43,829 bases of DNA, from assembly GCA_038258425.1 (NCBI GenBank), contig JBBSPV010000033.1:1-43829 (forward strand), read 5' to 3'. A program made the position numbers and the translations under genes. Shown here one piece after another: positions 29,553-39,535 of this stretch. The stretch is from DATLGB01 sp038258425. GTDB taxonomy: Bacteria > Actinomycetota > Thermoleophilia > Solirubrobacterales > Solirubrobacteraceae. The first letter of the stretch is position 1; the number at the start of each line of letters is the position of its first letter. The notes below the pieces were generated by a model. The model was not told the DNA's origin. It saw nothing but the letters and a program-made list of their open reading frames with translations, and ran no database searches.

Positions 29553-30245
29553 CTATGCCGTCGCCGCGGCCAGCGGGGTGCCGTCGAGCGCCGACAGCGC
29601 CCGCTCGACCGAGGCGGCGACGCAGGTGAAGGTCGGCGTGTCGCGCTTGGTGTAGCGCGAGGACTCCGTCGTGCGCAGTCGCTGGACGAGGTCTGAGAAG
29701 TCGCGCGGCTCGTCCGTCTCGAAGGCGACGACGAACTCCTGGTCGTCCAGCCCGAACGAGTAGCTCGTGTTGAGGTCCACGGAGGGGTACTCGCGGCCGA
29801 CCCGGATGTGCTCCTGCATGATCCGCCAGCGCTCCTCGGGGTCGAGCAGGTACCACTCGCGGGTCTTCACGAAGGGATAGACGAAGAGGTACTTGCCCTT
29901 GGCCGGCCGCACCTCGAGGCGTGACTCGTCGGAGTACTCCGAGACCTTGGTCAGCGCGAGGAAGGAGTGGGAGATGGAGGCCCAGGCCATCAGGCCGGCC
30001 TGCTGGAGGACGACGTGGAACTCGTGGATGCGGTCGAGGTTCGTCGCCTGGGTGAGCAGCAGCAGATCCGCGTCGCCGCGGGTCCCGACGAGCGAGAAGG
30101 CTCGCAACAGCCGCTCCTGTGCGTAGTCCTCGCAGGCCGCCAGGAACTCGCGCTTGTGCTCGGCACGCACCTCCGGGTCCAGCCGCCGCCAAGCGGGATC
30201 GAGCCTGAGGAACGTGTACTTGACGAAGTGGCGCTCGGGCTCCAT
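29553..30245 (-). CDS. hemQ: Coproheme decarboxylase HemQ
   Basis: HemQ converts coproheme III to haem b through two oxidative decarboxylations, the final step of the coproporphyrin-dependent pathway used by actinobacteria and firmicutes. The 230-aa chlorite-dismutase-family protein has Y123 and K127 in FVYPFVKTREWYLL, matching the reactive Tyr and Lys of known HemQ, and H146 in RIMQEHIRVGREY as proximal haem ligand. DLNTSYSFGLDDQEFVVAFE and RLRTTESSRYTKRDTP complete the pattern. The distal Arg of true chlorite dismutases is not evident. ATG 30245 was chosen (11 nt after the TATCCT box) over 30269. Confidence 0.9.
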   Translation of the reverse strand: MEPERHFVKYTFLRLDPAWRRLDPEVRAEHKREFLAACEDYAQERLLRAFSLVGTRGDADLLLLTQATNLDRIHEFHVVLQQAGLMAWASISHSFLALTKVSEYSDESRLEVRPAKGKYLFVYPFVKTREWYLLDPEERWRIMQEHIRVGREYPSVDLNTSYSFGLDDQEFVVAFETDEPRDFSDLVQRLRTTESSRYTKRDTPTFTCVAASVERALSALDGTPLAAATA

Positions 30246-30256
30246 GGCAGCTTCCC

Positions 30257-30266
30257 AGGATAGCCT
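30257..30266. promoter_or_regulatory. Bidirectional -10 element AGGATAGCCT
   Basis: Minus strand TATCCT (30262-30257) serves hemQ with 11 nt to its ATG; plus strand TAGCCT (30261-30266) serves the glycosyltransferase with 7 nt to its GTG. The two start codons are 28 bp apart. Confidence 0.55.
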
Positions 30267-30273
30267 CACAGCG

Positions 30274-32484
30274 GTGCGCGTCGCCCTCGTGTCGCCCTAT
30301 TCGTGGACGTACCCGGGCGGGGTGACGCGCCACGTCGAGGCGCTGGCCGGCGAGCTCGGCCGGCGTGGGCACGAGGTGCGCGTGTTCGCGCCGTGGGACC
30401 CACCGGACGGCCGGGCGCGCCTGGCGCATCGGGGCGTCCTGCCGCAGCGGGTCGCGCCGCCGCCGTGGCTCGTCCCGCTCGGCCGGACGGTGGGCTGGAG
30501 CTTCAACGGGGCGGTGTCGAACGTCGTGCTGCACCCGTCCGGGATCTTGGCGTTGCGGGAGGCACTGCGCGCCTACGCGCCCGACGTCGTGCACCTGCAC
30601 GAGCCGGTCGTGCCGAACCTCGGGTGGGACACGCTGACGGACTGGCCGGGGCCGCTCGTGGGGACCTTCCACACCTACGGGACGTCGCGGCTGACCCACG
30701 GCGTCGCGGCGCTCGGCGGCTCGCGGCGGTGGATGCGCCGGCTGGACGTGCGGATCGCGGTCTCGGAGGCCGCGCGCTGGACGGGGCGGCGCTTCCACGG
30801 CGGCGAGTACCGGGTGATCCCCAACGGCGTCGCCCTGCCCGCGGGCGGCGTCCCGCCGCCGCGCCCGCGCGTCCCCGGGGACGTCCTGCGGGTGGTCTGC
30901 GTCGGCCCGCGGGTCGCCCGCAAGGGCCTGCCGGTCCTCGAGCGCGCCTTCGAGGCGCTGGCCGCCGAGGTTCCGGCGGCGCTCGAGCTCGTCGGGGCCG
31001 ACGGGCCCGTCACCGAGGCCGAGCGCGCGGCCGCGCTGGCCCGGGCCGACGTGCTCGTCGCACCGTCGCTCGGCGGCGAGTCGTTCGGGATGGTGCGCAC
31101 GGAGGCCTTCGCCGCCGGCCTACCGGTCGTCGCCTCCGGCATCGCCGGCTACCGCGACGTCGTCCGGCACAGGGTCGAGGGCCTGCTCGTCGCCCCCGGC
31201 GAGCCCGTCGCGCTCGGCGAGGCGCTGCGCGAGCTCGCGCTGGACCCGGCGCTCACCGCCCGGCTCGCGGCCCGCGCGGCCGCCCGCGCCGAGGTCTACG
31301 CGTGGCCGCGGGTCGCCGCGCAGGTGGAGGAGGCCTACGCGGACGCCCTCGCCACGCGCGCGGCCGCGTCCTTCCCGCGCGGCCCGCGGCGCTGGCCGGT
31401 GCCGATCCCGCCCCTCGAGCCGGCACCGTCGCCCCGTGCGCGGCTCGCACGTGGGGCGCGCCGGGGCGCGCCGCTGCTCGCCGTCACCGCCGTGGCGGCC
31501 GCCGGCGCGCTCGCGCTGCGCCACGGCCACGCCGCCGCGGTCGCCGGCGCCCTGGCGCGCTCGAGCCCGGCCTGGGTGCTCGTGGCGCTGACCCTCATGG
31601 CGGCGTCGATGCTCCTGCGCGCCGGCGCCTGGCGGGCGCTGCTCGCCGCGGCAGTGCCCGACGCGCGGATCGGCCTCGCCGCCACCTTCCGGGCGACCGC
31701 CGTGGGCGTGCTCTTGAGCGCGGCGCTCCCCGCACGGCTCGGCGAGCCCGCCCGCGGCCTCCTCGTCGCCAGGCGGCTCGGGCGCCCGCGCGACCGCCTA
31801 CCCGCGGTGCTCGGCACGCTCGTCGCCCAGACGCTGCTCAACCTCCTCGCGCTCGCCGGGCTGGGCGCCGCCGTGCTCGCGACGGCCGGCCCGTGGGCCG
31901 ATCCCGGCCGCGTCCTGGTCGCCGTCGCGGCCGTGCCCGCCGGCGTCGCGCTCGCCGTCACGGCCGCCCCGGTGCTGCTGCGCTGCCTTCCCGCCCTGCG
32001 GGGTCCGGCGGAGCGCGCCCGCGAGGGCCTGTGGGCGCTGCGCGACCGCCGCCACGGCGCGCAGGCGCTGGCGGCACAGCTCGGCGCCTGGGTCCTGCAG
32101 TGGCTCGCGTGCTGGGCACTGCTGCAGGGCGTCGGCCTCGGCGACCGGGCCGCGGCGCCGGCGGCGGCCGGTGTGCTGCTCGCGGTCAACGTGACGGCCG
32201 TGGTCCCGCTCACGCCCGCCAACGTCGGCGTCTTCCAGGCCGCCTGCGTCGCCGTCCTCGTCGCCTATGGGGTGGCCGAGGGCCCGGCGCTCGCCTACGG
32301 CGTCGTCTTGCAGGGCGTGGAGGTCGCGGTGGCCGTCGTCCTCGGCGTTCCGGCCGTCGTGCGGGAGGGCGTCGGCTGGCGCGAGCTGCGCGCCGGTGCC
32401 CTGCGCGAGGCGCCCGTCCACCTGGGGCCGCGGGTCACGGCCGCCGGGCCGCACCCAGCAGGTGGGGCTTCACCGGCTGGTTGA
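30274..32484 (+). CDS. GT4 glycosyltransferase fused to flippase-like (LPG-synthase TM/AglD) domain
   Basis: The 736-aa protein has two parts. Residues 1-375 are a GT-B fold GT4 enzyme: VALVSPYSWTYPGGVTRHVE, VGTFHTYGTSR, VIPNGVALP, and the EX7E motif ESFGMVRTEAFAAG, resembling PimA/PimB-type mannosyltransferases on lipid acceptors. After a Pro/Arg linker (375-405), residues 410-736 form about eight transmembrane helices with the UPF0104/LPG-synthase TM signatures PARLGEPARGLLVARRLG and LTPANVGVFQAACVAVL. The fusion suggests synthesis and translocation of a glycolipid in one protein. GTG 30274 is 7 nt after TAGCCT. The 3' end overlaps the convergent methyltransferase gene by 50 bp. Confidence 0.85.
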   Translation: MRVALVSPYSWTYPGGVTRHVEALAGELGRRGHEVRVFAPWDPPDGRARLAHRGVLPQRVAPPPWLVPLGRTVGWSFNGAVSNVVLHPSGILALREALRAYAPDVVHLHEPVVPNLGWDTLTDWPGPLVGTFHTYGTSRLTHGVAALGGSRRWMRRLDVRIAVSEAARWTGRRFHGGEYRVIPNGVALPAGGVPPPRPRVPGDVLRVVCVGPRVARKGLPVLERAFEALAAEVPAALELVGADGPVTEAERAAALARADVLVAPSLGGESFGMVRTEAFAAGLPVVASGIAGYRDVVRHRVEGLLVAPGEPVALGEALRELALDPALTARLAARAAARAEVYAWPRVAAQVEEAYADALATRAAASFPRGPRRWPVPIPPLEPAPSPRARLARGARRGAPLLAVTAVAAAGALALRHGHAAAVAGALARSSPAWVLVALTLMAASMLLRAGAWRALLAAAVPDARIGLAATFRATAVGVLLSAALPARLGEPARGLLVARRLGRPRDRLPAVLGTLVAQTLLNLLALAGLGAAVLATAGPWADPGRVLVAVAAVPAGVALAVTAAPVLLRCLPALRGPAERAREGLWALRDRRHGAQALAAQLGAWVLQWLACWALLQGVGLGDRAAAPAAAGVLLAVNVTAVVPLTPANVGVFQAACVAVLVAYGVAEGPALAYGVVLQGVEVAVAVVLGVPAVVREGVGWRELRAGALREAPVHLGPRVTAAGPHPAGGASPAG

Positions 32485-33067
32485 GCGGCGAGAACGCGAA
32501 GTTGAAGCGCCGCCAGCGCAGGGGCTCGAAGCCGGCGGCCTCGATCGCGGCGAGCGTGTCACGGTCGATCCGGCAGCCGCCGAACACCCGCGCCCACAGC
32601 GGGGCCACGGTGCGCTGGAGGCGGACGAGCCGCGGGGCCGTCGCGGCGACGTGCTCGTAGAAGCGCAGCTCGCCGCCCGGGCGCAGCACCCGCCGCAGCT
32701 CGGCGAGCACGGCCGGCTGGTCGACGGAGCAGAGCATCATGGAGACGACGGCCGCGTCGAAGCTCGCGTCCGGCGCGGGGATCGCCCCCGCGAGCCCCTC
32801 GACCACACGCACGGGCACCGGCGCCGACGAAGCCGCCCGCAGCGCGCGCTTGCGCATGGTCGGCTCGGGCTCGACGGCGACGACCTCGGTGACGGCCGCC
32901 GGGTAGTGGGCGAAGTTCACGCCGGTTCCCGCGCCGGGCTCGACCACCCGGCCCGACAGGCCCGCGAGCAGCTCGCGCCGCAGCGGCGCCTCCTGGCGCG
33001 CCTGCAGCGCGGAGATCAGCGCGTAGACGCGCGCGAAGACCGGATGCTCGACCTCGCGGGTGCTCAC
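32435..33067 (-). CDS. Class I SAM-dependent methyltransferase
   Basis: The 210-aa enzyme has motif I VVEPGAGTGVNFAHYP (about 41-56) for SAM, motif II VVAVEPEPTMRKRAL, and DAAVVSMMLCSVDQPAVLAELRRVLRPGGELRFYEH (motifs post-I to III). It belongs to the UbiE/COQ5-like Methyltransf_11 group; similar proteins act on lipids or small molecules and the substrate here is not known. Its GTG overlaps the metH stop (GTGA), so it is translationally coupled to methionine synthesis, which supplies SAM precursor. Confidence 0.8.
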   Translation of the reverse strand: MSTREVEHPVFARVYALISALQARQEAPLRRELLAGLSGRVVEPGAGTGVNFAHYPAAVTEVVAVEPEPTMRKRALRAASSAPVPVRVVEGLAGAIPAPDASFDAAVVSMMLCSVDQPAVLAELRRVLRPGGELRFYEHVAATAPRLVRLQRTVAPLWARVFGGCRIDRDTLAAIEAAGFEPLRWRRFNFAFSPLNQPVKPHLLGAARRP

Positions 33068-36000
33068 GCCGCGTCGGGCACGGCACGGCGCGTCGGGTCG
33101 CGCTCCGTGTCGCGGATGACGTCGTCCGCCGACTTCTCCGGCGCCACGAGCCGGCCCTGCTTCATCGAGAAGTACACGGCCTGCGGGTGGTGGGCGATGA
33201 TCGCCACCGTCGACTGCTCGGGCTCGACCGCGTAGGCGCCCGAGAGGTAGAGCCCGATCCGCTCGGCTCCGATGAGCCGGAAGAGCTTCTCGTGCTCGGA
33301 CTGCTCCGGACAGGCCGGGTAGCCCCAGGACCAGCGGCGGCCCTGGGTCGCCGGGATGCCGAGGTCGTCGCGCACCCGGGCGTGCAGCCACTCGGCCATG
33401 CCCTCCGCGGTCTGTACGCCGAGGCCGTGGGTGAACAGCTGCTCGGCGAACTCGCCGTCGCGCTCGAGCTGCGCCATGACCTCGGTGACCTTCGGCCCGG
33501 CGGTCACGGCCTGCAGGGCGATGAGGTCGCGCTCGTCGCCGTCCTTGGGCTTGTAGAAGTCGGCGATGCAGAGCCGGTCGCCCTTCGGCTGGCGCGGGAA
33601 GACGAAGGTCTCGAGCACCCGCTCGGGGTCCGCGGGGTCGTAGACCTCGACCCGGTTGCCCACCGAGGCCGCCGGGAAGTAGCCGAGGATCGCCTGCGGC
33701 TGCAGGTAGTCCTGCTCGCGCCACATGCGCTCCAGCCGGGGCAGGAAGTCGTCCTCGACGAGCGCCTTCCAGGCCTCGCCCTTGACCCCGCGGCCGCCCC
33801 AGTGGAGCTTGAAGAGCACGTGGGTGTCGAGGTGGCGGTAGACCTCGTCGAGATCGATGTCGACGACCTGGGCGCCCGAGAACGGGGGGTCGGGCACCTC
33901 GACGTCCGTGCGCGCGGCGGACCGCACGGACTCGTCGTCGGTGGGCAGCGCCGCGGGCTCGGGCCCCTTCTCGCGCAGCACGCGCGCCTCGTCGCGGACC
34001 TGTGTCACCAGGGCCTCGCGCCGGTCGGGCTCGACGAGCTGGTCCATCACGGCCAGGCCCTCGAACGCGTCCTTGCAGTAGAAGACGCCGGGCGCGTAGA
34101 CGTCCTCGGAGTCCGGGTGGGTGTACAGCATGCGCCGCCCGAAGTTGCGGTTGATCGCGGCGCCGCCGACCAGCACCGGGTACTCGAGACCGTGCGAGTG
34201 CAGCTCCTGGATGGCCAGCGGCATCTGCTTGGAGGTCGAGACGAGCAGGGCGCTGAGGCCGATCGCGGTCGCGTCGTGCTCCTGCGCCGCGTCGAGGATC
34301 GTCCCGATCGGGACCTGCTTGCCGAGGTCGACGACGGAGTAGCCGTTGTTGGACAGGATCGTGTTGACGAGTGACTTGCCGATGTCGTGGACGTCGCCGA
34401 ACACCGTCGCGAGGACGACCGTGCCCTTCGTGTAACCCTCGACCCGGTCCAGATACTGCTCGAGCTTCGCGACCGCGCGCTTCATGACCTCGGCGCTCTG
34501 CAGCACGAAGGGCAGGATCAGCTCGCCGGCGCCGAACTTGTCGCCGACCTCCTTCATCGCCGGCAGCAGCACCTCGTTGAGGACGGGCACCGCGCCGAGC
34601 TTCTCGACCCCCTTCTCGATCTGGGCCTCCACGCCGTCGCGCTTGCGCCGGAGGATGTGCCAGTGCAGGGCCTCCTCGGGCTCCATGTCCGCGGTCGGGT
34701 CGCCGACCTCGGCGGCCTCCTGCGGGCCCTTGGACTCGAAGTGCTCGATGAAGCGCTCGAGCGCGTCCTCGCGGCGGTCGAAGACGAGGTCGTCGGCCAG
34801 GTCGCGCTCCTCTTGCACGATCTCGCCGTAGGGCGTGATGTGATTCGGGTTGACCATCGCGAGGTCCAGGCCGGCGTCGACGCAGTGGTGCAGGAAGACG
34901 GAGTTCAACACGGAGCGGGCCGGCAGGCCGATGCCGAAGGACACGTTGGAGACGCCCAGGGACGTCTTGACGCCCGGCAGTGCGGCCTTGACGTCGCGGA
35001 TGCCCTCGATGGTCGCGACCGCGGACGGCCGCCACTCCTCGTCGCCGGTGGTCAGCGTGAAGGTCAGGCAGTCGAAGACGAGCAGCTCGGGGTCCAGGCC
35101 GTGCTCGCCGCAGCAGATGTCGTGGATGCGCCGGGCGATCTCGACCTTGCGCTGGGCCGTCTTGGCCATCCCGACCTCGTCGATGGTCAGCGCGATGAGC
35201 GCCGCCCCGTGGGCGAGGGCGAGCGGGACGACGGAGTCGAGCTTGTCGCGGCCCGCCTCGAGGTTGACCGAGTTGACGATCGCGCGGCCGGGGATCTGGT
35301 CCAGCGCGGTGGCGAGGACGTCTGGCTCGGTCGAGTCGACCTGGATCGGGGCCGGCTGGGTCAGCGAGATCTTCTTGACCGTCTGGCGCATCTGCTCGCC
35401 CTCGTCCTGGCGCTCCGTGAGCGCGACGCAGACGTCGAGGACGTGGGCGCCGCCCTCCACCTGATCCTCCGCGACCTGGACGAGCGCGTCGTAGTCGTCG
35501 GCGAGCAACAGCTCCTTGGCCTTGCGCGAGCCCTGGGAGTTCACGCGCTCGCCGACGAGCGTCGGTGCCGGCTCCTGGGCCAGCGGGGCGGCGGCGATCA
35601 TGCTCGAGAGCTGCGGCGGCCGGGGGTCGGGCCGCTGCGAGCTCGGCAGGTCGCGCACCCGGTCGGCGATGGCCCGGATGTGCTCGACCGTCGTGCCGCA
35701 GCAGCCGCCGACGACGTTGACGCCGTAGCGCTCGACGAACTCGCCGAGCGCCGCGGCCAGGGGCTCGGGCTGCTCGGGGAAGATCGTCTCGCCACTCGGG
35801 CCCTGTACCGGCAGGCCGGCGTTCGGGATGCAGTGGATCGGCACGGAGGCGTTCTCGCCGAGGAAGCGGATCGCGTCGCGCATGTCCTCCGGGCCCGTGG
35901 AGCAGTTGAGGCCGATGACGTCGACCTGGAGCGCCTCGAGCGTCGTCAGCACGGCGTCGATGTCGGTGCCCAGCAGCATCTTGCCGCCGTTTGGCAGCAA

Positions 36001-36570
36001 GGAGACCGAGGTCTGGATGGGGACCTCGCGGCCGACGGCGGCGAACGCCTCGCGGGCGCCGAACACCGCGGCCTTGACCTCGAGGATGTCCTGCGCGGTC
36101 TCGATGATGAGCAGGTCGACCCCGCCCTCGAGCAACCCGCGCGCCTGCTCCTCGAAGACCGCGACGAGCTCGCGGAAGCCGATCGCCCCGAGCGTCGGGT
36201 CGTCCGAGGCGGGCAGGTGGCCCGTCGGCCCGATGGAGCCGGCCACGAGGTTTTCCTCGCCGACCGCCTCACGGGCGAGCTCGGCGGCGCGGCGGTTGAT
36301 CTCGAGCGTGTGCTCCCCGAGCCCCCACTCCTCGAGCTTGATGCGCGAGGCCTGGAAGGAGTCGGTCTGCACGACCTCGGCGCCCGCCTCGAGCATCGCG
36401 CGGTGCAGGTCCTTGATGACGTCCGGCCGGTTGAGGACGAGGGCCTCGTGGCAGCGGCCCGGCAGCTTGTAGTCATCCTCGAGGGAGAGGTCGAACTGCT
36501 CGAGCGTGGCCCCCATGGAGCCGTCGAAGACGACGACGTGGTCGCGCACCGCTGCCAGGTAGTCACGCAT
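33064..36570 (-). CDS. metH: Cobalamin-dependent methionine synthase
   Basis: MetH transfers a methyl group from 5-methyl-THF to homocysteine through methylcobalamin. All four modules are in the 1168-aa chain: homocysteine domain (1-310; zinc ligands GLNCSTGP and GGCCGTT at about 285), pterin domain (about 335-610), B12 cap and Rossmann domain (DVHDIGKSLV at about 725, with the lower-ligand His), and the C-terminal reactivation domain with GYPACPEQSEHEKLF (about 1080). The start ATG 36570 lies 7 nt after TATGCT; ATG 36582 overlaps that box. No cobalamin or SAM riboswitch is visible upstream; instead there is a perfect 26-bp palindrome. Confidence 0.95.
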   Translation of the reverse strand: MRDYLAAVRDHVVVFDGSMGATLEQFDLSLEDDYKLPGRCHEALVLNRPDVIKDLHRAMLEAGAEVVQTDSFQASRIKLEEWGLGEHTLEINRRAAELAREAVGEENLVAGSIGPTGHLPASDDPTLGAIGFRELVAVFEEQARGLLEGGVDLLIIETAQDILEVKAAVFGAREAFAAVGREVPIQTSVSLLPNGGKMLLGTDIDAVLTTLEALQVDVIGLNCSTGPEDMRDAIRFLGENASVPIHCIPNAGLPVQGPSGETIFPEQPEPLAAALGEFVERYGVNVVGGCCGTTVEHIRAIADRVRDLPSSQRPDPRPPQLSSMIAAAPLAQEPAPTLVGERVNSQGSRKAKELLLADDYDALVQVAEDQVEGGAHVLDVCVALTERQDEGEQMRQTVKKISLTQPAPIQVDSTEPDVLATALDQIPGRAIVNSVNLEAGRDKLDSVVPLALAHGAALIALTIDEVGMAKTAQRKVEIARRIHDICCGEHGLDPELLVFDCLTFTLTTGDEEWRPSAVATIEGIRDVKAALPGVKTSLGVSNVSFGIGLPARSVLNSVFLHHCVDAGLDLAMVNPNHITPYGEIVQEERDLADDLVFDRREDALERFIEHFESKGPQEAAEVGDPTADMEPEEALHWHILRRKRDGVEAQIEKGVEKLGAVPVLNEVLLPAMKEVGDKFGAGELILPFVLQSAEVMKRAVAKLEQYLDRVEGYTKGTVVLATVFGDVHDIGKSLVNTILSNNGYSVVDLGKQVPIGTILDAAQEHDATAIGLSALLVSTSKQMPLAIQELHSHGLEYPVLVGGAAINRNFGRRMLYTHPDSEDVYAPGVFYCKDAFEGLAVMDQLVEPDRREALVTQVRDEARVLREKGPEPAALPTDDESVRSAARTDVEVPDPPFSGAQVVDIDLDEVYRHLDTHVLFKLHWGGRGVKGEAWKALVEDDFLPRLERMWREQDYLQPQAILGYFPAASVGNRVEVYDPADPERVLETFVFPRQPKGDRLCIADFYKPKDGDERDLIALQAVTAGPKVTEVMAQLERDGEFAEQLFTHGLGVQTAEGMAEWLHARVRDDLGIPATQGRRWSWGYPACPEQSEHEKLFRLIGAERIGLYLSGAYAVEPEQSTVAIIAHHPQAVYFSMKQGRLVAPEKSADDVIRDTERDPTRRAVPDAA

Positions 36571-36577
36571 CGGCACC

Positions 36578-36583
36578 AGCATA
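36578..36583 (-). promoter_or_regulatory. -10 box TATGCT for metH
   Basis: Minus-strand TATGCT ends 7 nt before ATG 36570 without a Shine-Dalgarno sequence, indicating a leaderless metH transcript. Confidence 0.5.
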
Positions 36584-36587
36584 CCCG

Positions 36588-36613
36588 AACCTTGACACAG
36601 CCGTGTCAAGGTT
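36588..36613. promoter_or_regulatory. Palindromic operator between metH and the DUF4383 gene
   Basis: AACCTTGACAC (36588-36598), four bases, then GTGTCAAGGTT (36603-36613) form a perfect 11-bp inverted repeat. It contains TTGACA on both strands. On the metH side the spacing to TATGCT is 20 nt, long for a -35, so a repressor or activator site overlapping the -35 region is more likely. Symmetry and size suit a TetR-type or similar dimer. Confidence 0.6.
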
Positions 36614-36645
36614 GCCGGGCGACCCGCTCGGGGCACACTGTGGTC

Positions 36646-37185
36646 ATGGCCCGCCGCCCCGACGACGCCCTGCGCAAGACGCCCGCCCAGTGGTTCGGCT
36701 ACGTGGCGGGCGGGCTGCTGCTGCTCGTGGGCCTGCTCGGCTTCGCGGCCAGCACGTCGTTCGCCTCCTCGCCGGTGACCACCGACACGCTGTTCTTCTT
36801 CGCCGTCAACGGCTGGTCGAACCTCCTGCACGTCGTCTCGGGCCTGCTGCTGCTCGCCGCCGCCAACACCCGGCCGACCGCCAAGGCCGTGGCGCTGCCC
36901 TTCGGCGTCCTCTACGTGTTCTTCGCCCTCTGGGGCTTCATCGACGGCAACTCGATCTTCGGGCTCTTCGGCGTCGACGGCGTGGCCAGCCTCATCCACC
37001 TCGTGCTGGGCGCGCTGGGGATCGCCGCGGGGATCGTCTCCCCGACGACCAAGGGCCAGCAGCGGCGCCGGCGCGAGCGCCGCGGGACGCCCGCGCTACC
37101 CCCGGACCGCGACGAGGCCGAACGCCTCGACGGCGGGGTCGACCGCGATCCGGCCGACGTGCCGGGTCGTGACCCGGCACGCTGA
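36646..37185 (+). CDS. DUF4383 family four-helix membrane protein
   Basis: The 179-aa protein has four transmembrane helices: FGYVAGGLLLLVGLLGF, NLLHVVSGLLLLAAA, LPFGVLYVFFALWGFI and SLIHLVLGALGIAAGIV, each of the last three following an N/H motif. NGWSNLLHVVSG is the DUF4383 signature. The C-terminal 45 residues are charged and Arg/Asp-rich, cytoplasmic. Role unknown. It is divergent from metH with the palindrome between them and ends 15 bp from the convergent glutamine synthetase gene. Confidence 0.8.
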   Translation: MARRPDDALRKTPAQWFGYVAGGLLLLVGLLGFAASTSFASSPVTTDTLFFFAVNGWSNLLHVVSGLLLLAAANTRPTAKAVALPFGVLYVFFALWGFIDGNSIFGLFGVDGVASLIHLVLGALGIAAGIVSPTTKGQQRRRRERRGTPALPPDRDEAERLDGGVDRDPADVPGRDPAR

Positions 37186-37200
37186 GCCGCCGCGTCGGCC

Positions 37201-39363
<2,163 letters not shown>

Positions 39364-39370
39364 GCGGGCG

Positions 39371-39376
39371 AGCCTA
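39371..39376 (-). promoter_or_regulatory. -10 box TAGGCT for glnN
   Basis: Minus-strand TAGGCT ends 7 nt before ATG 39363 and supports that start as leaderless. Confidence 0.5.
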
Positions 39377-39400
39377 TTCGCGGCGCCCTGCGGTCTTGGT

Positions 39401-39498
39401 TGTCCATGCGGCCAAGGTGCGTCGCGGGGACCTGTCCACGCGTCGGGCGTTCCGCCCATCGGGAGGCACGCGGCGCCCGATGTTCCTCCACGTGGACA
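39401..39498. promoter_or_regulatory. Three copies of TGTCCAYGYG in the glnN-amt intergenic region
   Basis: TGTCCATGCG (39401-39410), TGTCCACGCG (39433-39442) and, on the minus strand, TGTCCACGTG (39498-39489) lie within the 172-bp divergent region. The outer two are inverted relative to each other (GTTGTCCA...TGGACAAC). They do not match GlnR or NtcA consensus sequences. They are candidate sites for a nitrogen regulator. Confidence 0.4.
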
Positions 39499-39535
39499 AC
39501 GACACCCGCCGACCGGGCCAAGAGCATCCCGGGCC

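Noticed and set aside
29553..30245. Chlorite dismutase
   Set aside because: Tyr123/Lys127 and overall sequence match coproheme decarboxylase HemQ; the distal Arg of chlorite-degrading enzymes is not evident.
36593..36621. TTGACA as the -35 of the DUF4383 gene
   Set aside because: No -10-like hexamer is found 16-19 nt downstream (sequence is GGGCGA), and the hexamer is better explained as an arm of the palindrome.
36571..36645. Cobalamin or SAM riboswitch upstream of metH
   Set aside because: Only 75 bp separates metH from the divergent gene and the -10 box lies next to the start codon; no B12-box or SAM-box sequence is visible.
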